In this document: piece after piece, positions 58,612 through 64,000 of the stretch
How positions within the stretch are numbered: position 1 is the first letter of the stretch
Layout of the letters: each line of letters starts with the position of its first letter
Assembly (NCBI RefSeq): GCF_037975245.1
Contig: NC_092583.1
Location: 16,888,764 to 16,952,763, forward strand
Direction: 5' to 3'
DNA: 64,000 nt
Source of the DNA: Apostichopus japonicus
Lineage: Eukaryota > Echinodermata > Holothuroidea > Aspidochirotida > Stichopodidae
Translations under genes and position numbers: made by a program
The notes under the pieces: generated by a model
Told to the model about the DNA's origin: nothing
The model's input: the letters and a program-made list of their open reading frames with translations, nothing else
Databases searched by the model: none

Positions 58612-61600
58612 CTGATACAAAGAAGAAGGTAGAACACAAATCAATTAGGAATGTTTCTTAGCGTTATTGGACGTATTTCTCCACCAAGTAGTCGTGGATA
58701 TAGTAGAATAAATATACTACATATAGAACTCTCAATGATTCAGTGATAAACACTTCCTACATGCACATGTCATTCTGAAGGTATATTCATATCTGAATAC
58801 TACCCTCATTTTCACTGTTTTCCTTGCCGTACATAAATTGTTTTTAAAGATTAGATCAGTTTTCCCCATTTATGGACATAACATCTGCAATTTCCTTTCC
58901 TCTCTTTTAAATTGAATACTCTTAAATAATTTTCTGATATAGTTTTTTGTTGCACCAATGATTTGAGTGCACCACACGCAATGAAGATTTACTAGTTTTA
59001 AAACAGGATTCGAAAACAGTTACAAGTCCAAGAGAAATGTTTATTACTATGTATTCAACTACGTTATTAAAACTGTTCAGACTACTATTCTGTATTGCTA
59101 TATTATTATATACAACTATACTATACTCTAACTATACTATCCAACATAGTGTCGTGCGCCAAGTAAGAAGTGTTCCATCGTTTCTTTTAAATGATCCGCT
59201 TTTCAATTTTTCTGACTGAAGGATAAAGGCTGACATAAAATTGTGCTAGTGGAATTGGTCGTAATTTTCAAATTAGTTTATCAGTTCTAATTTAACCAGG
59301 GAGCTGCTACTCTAATGTTAGAGTAGCAGCTCCCTGATTTAGCTTACTACATCGAGCAATGTTGACTTTTGCCTGCCAGGGAGAATTTTCATTGCCCCGG
59401 GCAATCAGGCATCCAATTTGTCGAAGACTGTAGTAATGGTTGTGAAAATGTTATCAACCTCAATATTATCTCGACAAGCCCCTGCCATAAATAATGAACT
59501 GTTCTTTCAAGTTGGTCATTTTAGCTATGGGGCCAACTTTGTAACTTTAAATATCCATGATTGAGGGCAGGAAGGCCAATTGCATGATTTGCATGTTCAA
59601 CCATGCATATGTCTTCAAATATTCACAGTAGAGAGATATTAATTATGCAGAACAAAATGAAATATTGTGAAAATATGATCATAGAAAATGATAATAATAA
59701 TAGACAAACACAGAAAAATGCTATAAATGTTCTAGGTTTATTTTGTCTGAAAGAAAAAGTGTTTAAGTTCAACTTACCGCGGAACTACAAAGCTTGCTCT
59801 CTCACAGTATATTCTGATTGTCTTTATTTTGTTAATTTGCAAAAAGCTTCAACGTTGCTCATTGCGGAATTTTTATCGTGCATATTCCTATTCGTACCAT
59901 TGTTATAAATAACAACACCGTTATATTCTGTTTCATCCAGTTACTATATAACAATTGTCTTTTGTCTTTTCCCTCTTTTGTTGTGATGCGACAATTGTCA
60001 TTTTACGATTTGCTGTATTACAATTTGAGCCGTACGTCATAAATTATATGACGGACATTGGCCTACCCTGCATATATAGGTATACGTGCATATTAGAAAG
60101 CGAAATACATATCATTTGAACGAGAAGAAATTAATTAGTCGAAGTTTGACGCTGACCTTAATCGAAGAACAAGAAATCAATGTTATTGAGAATTGTTTAA
60201 CCTATCCAAGGTTTGTTATAATATTGATCTTCAACCACATAAAGTAACATAGTTAAAAACCTGAAATTCTGTCGATGGGGATTGTAAGATGGTTTCGCTG
60301 AGGACACAGGAAATGACCTTTACTGTATCAGATGATTGAATAAGCAACAGAAATGTAACATTCAGTACTCCAAAATCGGTTTCAGTGTTTGTTACTTTAA
60401 TATGAACAAAATATAAAAATGTGCAAGAAATGTTGTACGTAAATCGTTCATATATATGTGAGGAAATTCAGTTCGTTCGTTTTAAGTAAAGAGTTTTTCG
60501 TTTTATAAGGAAGAAGAAACTATTGTGTCCATAAAAGTATTTAATGTTATTCCTATTTTTCTTTTGCAGTAAAATTATGTATTTTGATGTAAGCAATGAT
60601 AAGACATTTTATTTCTTGTATACGACACATTCAAAATATAAATACTTATGATGGTAGTTTTAATGCTATCGACTTGTCTGGAGTTATGTGAGATATCTCA
60701 GAGATGAGACAGTCAAATGGATTGGTACCCAGGATAGATGAGATTGAGGTCGGGAGGGGTCGAGATGGAGGGGTCGGGAGGGGTGGAGGTGGTTAATTAT
60801 AAATTCTTCGGAATGATTTAGTAAGGGACATGAAAAGTGGTCTAATTATTATCGACTGCATGTAAACAATCCCCTTGCATAACGATTTATACTCCCGACT
60901 GAAGATAGAGAAAGGGGCATGACCCACTCACCCCCCCCCTCCCCACACACACCACGGTGATGGATTGCATAGCATATACAGGGACAAACTATTACAATAT
61001 ACAATAAGCAACAGAATATGTATGTAAATAAATCGTTGCCTTCCTGAATATCACTTGTTCAAAGGCGTCGAACCCAGGTCGGGCCCGAGTACAAGTTTGT
61101 AACAAGGACCCCCTTTTCACTTTTCTGAAGTACGTTATGAAAATGAAAATACCATATTCTTTACTCCATTCTTTTCCTAGCCACTTAATTGACCTCTGAC
61201 CCGGGTCTGCACACTGAACCCCACACCCATCCCCTTGACAGACTTGCCTTGGCTTTTGCCAGATATCGTAGCCTACTTTATCGTTGTACTTCATTATAAA
61301 ACAAGGGTAAAACTTATCCTTACAGGCCTCGTTGTGACATTTCTCTTTACTAAAACCGAATACCAGAAATTTGTTATTATTATATATTAGAAGAACTTAA
61401 TCTGTCTGACGTTGTGTGTGGTTTTGCTTCATTTGTGACGTCAGTTGAGAGAGGGAAAGGGGGATGAAGGGGGCAGCAGAAATAACTCTACTCGGAATTG
61501 GATTCACTTCAACGTAACACAGTTTTAAGGATTTTTATAGGTTAACCCTAACCCCTATCATTGCGAGATTTGTGCTTTTAATAACTGTATTATTTTTTGT

Positions 61601-63608
61601 ACAGACTTTCAATAGGGCATCTAGAGTTTCTTGTTTTTCATCGCCGCCATTTTGAGATGCCGTGGCAGTATGAAAGAAGACAGATATGAACCGGTTATGG
61701 AGAAATAACAGAAAATCACTTCCAACGTGTCTTGTCTTATTTATACAGAGATCTTTTATCATACAAACTGAGACAAACTAGAAAGTTAACAAATATAAAT
61801 CGTTATCCAATTCATGTTACAAAGTGCGCATGTACAAATTCCTTTGGAACATTCAGTTTTACGAGGTTGAATTAATTTACAAAATATAAGGAAATAACCG
61901 TCTCGATATATTTGTACCCTTGGCAATACGACTTCGTCTCTATAAACAACGAAAATGACTGAAAATATTCCAGTAAAGGCAAGAGGAAATCTCGTTCGTC
62001 ACTCAGTTTAAGAGTTCATTCATGGAACGCCAACAGGAAGAGCAATCGTATAGTAACCTTTATGCGCTCCAAACCCGTCTGCCAGTTTGAACGTGCACGT
62101 GATTAGTTATGTACGAAGGTGATGTGAATTTTAAAGTATGAACATGCGCAGTAAGTTAATTATCGTGACGTATGAAAACATAGTATTCTCAACGAAGCGA
62201 TTAATTTGACAAAATAAAGTTTTAAAATTAAAACATGGAACATTTGAAGATTACTGTTTGATTGGAGTATTCTTTCAAATTTTCACTGACGTCAGAATGA
62301 TGGATATGTCAATAAATTGGCCACCGTGGGATTTGTTCTTGTCAACTAAAATCAGTCAAATTAAACGACTTAATTGCTTTCTTTCTATCGTTTTCGTCAA
62401 ATTGTGCTCTGTTGAAAGCAGATTTTGCGTTTACACGGACATTTTTTCAAACCTTCCAAGTCAACTATTACACAATGTAAGAGTTTAAATTGATCAAACT
62501 AAGACACATTCCGTAAGTTTTTGCATTAGACGGTAATTAATGAATTATTTACAGTTAGTATTAATCACATACAATAAACATGATTGCAAGATGAAAGAAT
62601 TACTCTATTATTTAAAAAAAAAATATTATTATTGATGATAATAACTTCACTGTTGTGAGATCTTTAGTATCAAAACAGTATCGATTAATTTATAAAAAAA
62701 AAAAATCAAATGAAAACTCGATAAAATGCGAGAATTTCAAATACTGACAGAGACCATTTCATCGGGTATAGTCATTCGTATTATCTAATAAAAATAATAT
62801 AAAGTTGAAGGATTTTCACGAGCATATAAAAGGAGGTGGGTGAAGGAGTACTTTACCCCCTCACCAAATAATTTGCTTATAAAAATATACATTTCAGTTT
62901 AATAACTCTTTCTAACATGTCTAAAAATTGCTAAGAGGAAAAAAATTGTCTATGCTGCAGATTTGAGGGGATTCACCTCTGGTCCGCTACCATGGTACAG
63001 CCTCCCTGTGGAATCATGTATGACGATCTAATAAAAGTACCAAAAACAGCAATAACTTCCTATATCCCCCTGGATCATTATTAGCTCTTGCATATGATAC
63101 ATAGTTTAGTACAACAACAAAATATCTAAGCGCCGATTTTTGAGAACTGATTGGAGCCTTAATTTCTTACAAGTTCATTTAATGAATATTAATCCGCGGG
63201 ATTAATTGCCCTAATTGTAATCTTATGTAAAATGATTAGGCCTATATATAAGTATATCCCTTTAGCAAACTCTTAGAAATAAAAATAGTGTGTATTCGGT
63301 TATGTTACGGATCTCCTGGATCCAACACGTTTATCCACCCCTCCTCCAAAGACCCCCCCCCCCCCACCCCACACCAGAATCTTGTAGTAGTTTACTGTGA
63401 AATTCAAGAACAAAGTAATCCTGTTAGGATAATATTTTTCAAACCTTTGAGACACGGCATGTTCTAATGCACGTCTAAATGATGATGAGCCGGTTAGGTC
63501 AGAAGGGGAAAGGGTTGCGTTGTGTCCAGTTGTCCAGTTCATAAGGAGGGCCACCCGCTTTGGGTACGTTAGTATACGTTACTGGGCAACCCATTACCTA
63601 TACTGTTA
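58612..63608 (-). other. Intergenic region between the two lectin-type genes
   Basis: About 5 kb, AT-rich. Holds a perfect palindrome (59297-59336) and a G-rich repeat ggggtcgggagg near 60750-60790. A minus frame near 61000-61330 (CHNEACKDKFYPC) has no consistent splice phase. The promoter and 5' non-coding exon of the lectin gene should lie near its left end. Confidence 0.45.
59297..59336. repeat. Perfect 19-bp palindrome with 2-nt loop
   Basis: Arms CAGGGAGCTGCTACTCTAA and TTAGAGTAGCAGCTCCCTG, exactly complementary, separated by TG. No direct repeats flank it clearly. Confidence 0.9.
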
Positions 63609-63874
63609 TTAAGTACATATCACATTACTTATTATTCTTGTACACCTCATCAATTTTGAATACATTCTTCCTTTATATTCCATTGGAGGTACCGCCATGG
63701 CGAGTTCACAGACCTTCTCTTCTTCATTGTACATGAATCCATGGCACGACAATGGATGACATTGTAACCCACATCGACCAATTGTAGTCACTGTACTACG
63801 TGACATAAGAACACTGTTGCTAGGGATAAAGATACCAGAAGCAGGCACTCCGAAAAATACTCCAAGGTCAAGTC
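63609..63874 (-). CDS. Last exon of a tandem paralogue (PAN/apple-like), gene continues beyond window
   Basis: 266 nt, acceptor ttttgtacag, phase 1 entry, stop at 63609-63611. Reads LDLGVFFGVPASGIFIPS, then IGRCGLQCHPLSCHGFMYN, EEEKVCELA and LMRCTRIISNVICT. It aligns end to end with the last exon of the lectin gene, with the same start (G-[IL]-D-[VL]-G-x-F-[YF]-G), the same six Cys and the same ending ICA/ICT. Its upstream exons, presumably including a lectin domain, lie past the right edge. Confidence 0.72.
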
Positions 63875-64000
63875 CTGTACAAAAAAATCGAAAGGTTAGA
63901 ATAGGACAGGACGGTAAAGGGAACAAAACAGGACACAAAGACGACACAACATAAACCAAGGGTAGCAGTTGTACTGTAAAATAATCAGACATGAACATTG

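Noticed and set aside
61000-61330. Cys-rich minus-strand frame (CHNEACKDKFYPC...VCQGDGCGVQC)
   Set aside because: Its only acceptor gives the wrong phase for the phase-1 lectin gene, and no donor was convincing.

Overview
This is an intron-rich, AT-rich animal genomic window. It shows GT-AG introns, long UTR-like and intergenic stretches, many microsatellites, and LINE, Penelope, hAT-like and piggyBac-like debris. Nothing prokaryotic is present, and most open frames are chance ORFs in introns. Gene content (a LARP4-type gene, secreted C-type lectins with phase-1 modular exons, Penelope and CR1-like elements) fits an invertebrate metazoan, plausibly a marine deuterostome such as an echinoderm. 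The species cannot be fixed from the sequence alone.

Layout. (1) 1-13118, + strand: the 3' part of a LARP4/LARP4B-like gene in seven coding exons whose splice phases all agree. It runs from the end of the RRM to the stop codon and is cut at its 5' end by the window edge. Its introns hold a (CTCCCT)n tract, a G-rich tract, a triplicated pseudo-exon, and a Penelope 3' fragment next to a CR1-like LINE fragment. (2) 13119-33800: UTR-like and intergenic DNA with no convincing gene, a tRNA-derived SINE, two MITEs and a 24-bp satellite. (3) 34234-45367, - strand: a four-exon gene (about 300 aa) whose product starts MGNCCSC, a probable dual-acylation signal, and ends in the C-terminal half of a VAMP-like R-SNARE motif with no membrane segment. 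Its 9.5-kb intron is full of nested hAT-type elements. (4) 45950-49530: a Penelope-like element with a GIY-YIG domain, an 831-bp insertion, and another Penelope-end fragment. (5) 50163-58611, - strand: a complete seven-exon gene for a secreted protein of about 322 aa, made of a signal peptide, a C-type lectin domain, four Thr-rich linkers and a Cys-rich PAN/apple-like C-terminus. (6) 63609-63874, - strand: the last exon of a tandem paralogue, continuing past the window.

The lectin genes form a tandem array and probably act in extracellular recognition. The LARP4 gene is housekeeping mRNA metabolism. The lipid-anchored SNARE-like gene is the best candidate for an undescribed protein. All gene models come from reading splice sites and frames by eye; no homology search or transcript data were used.
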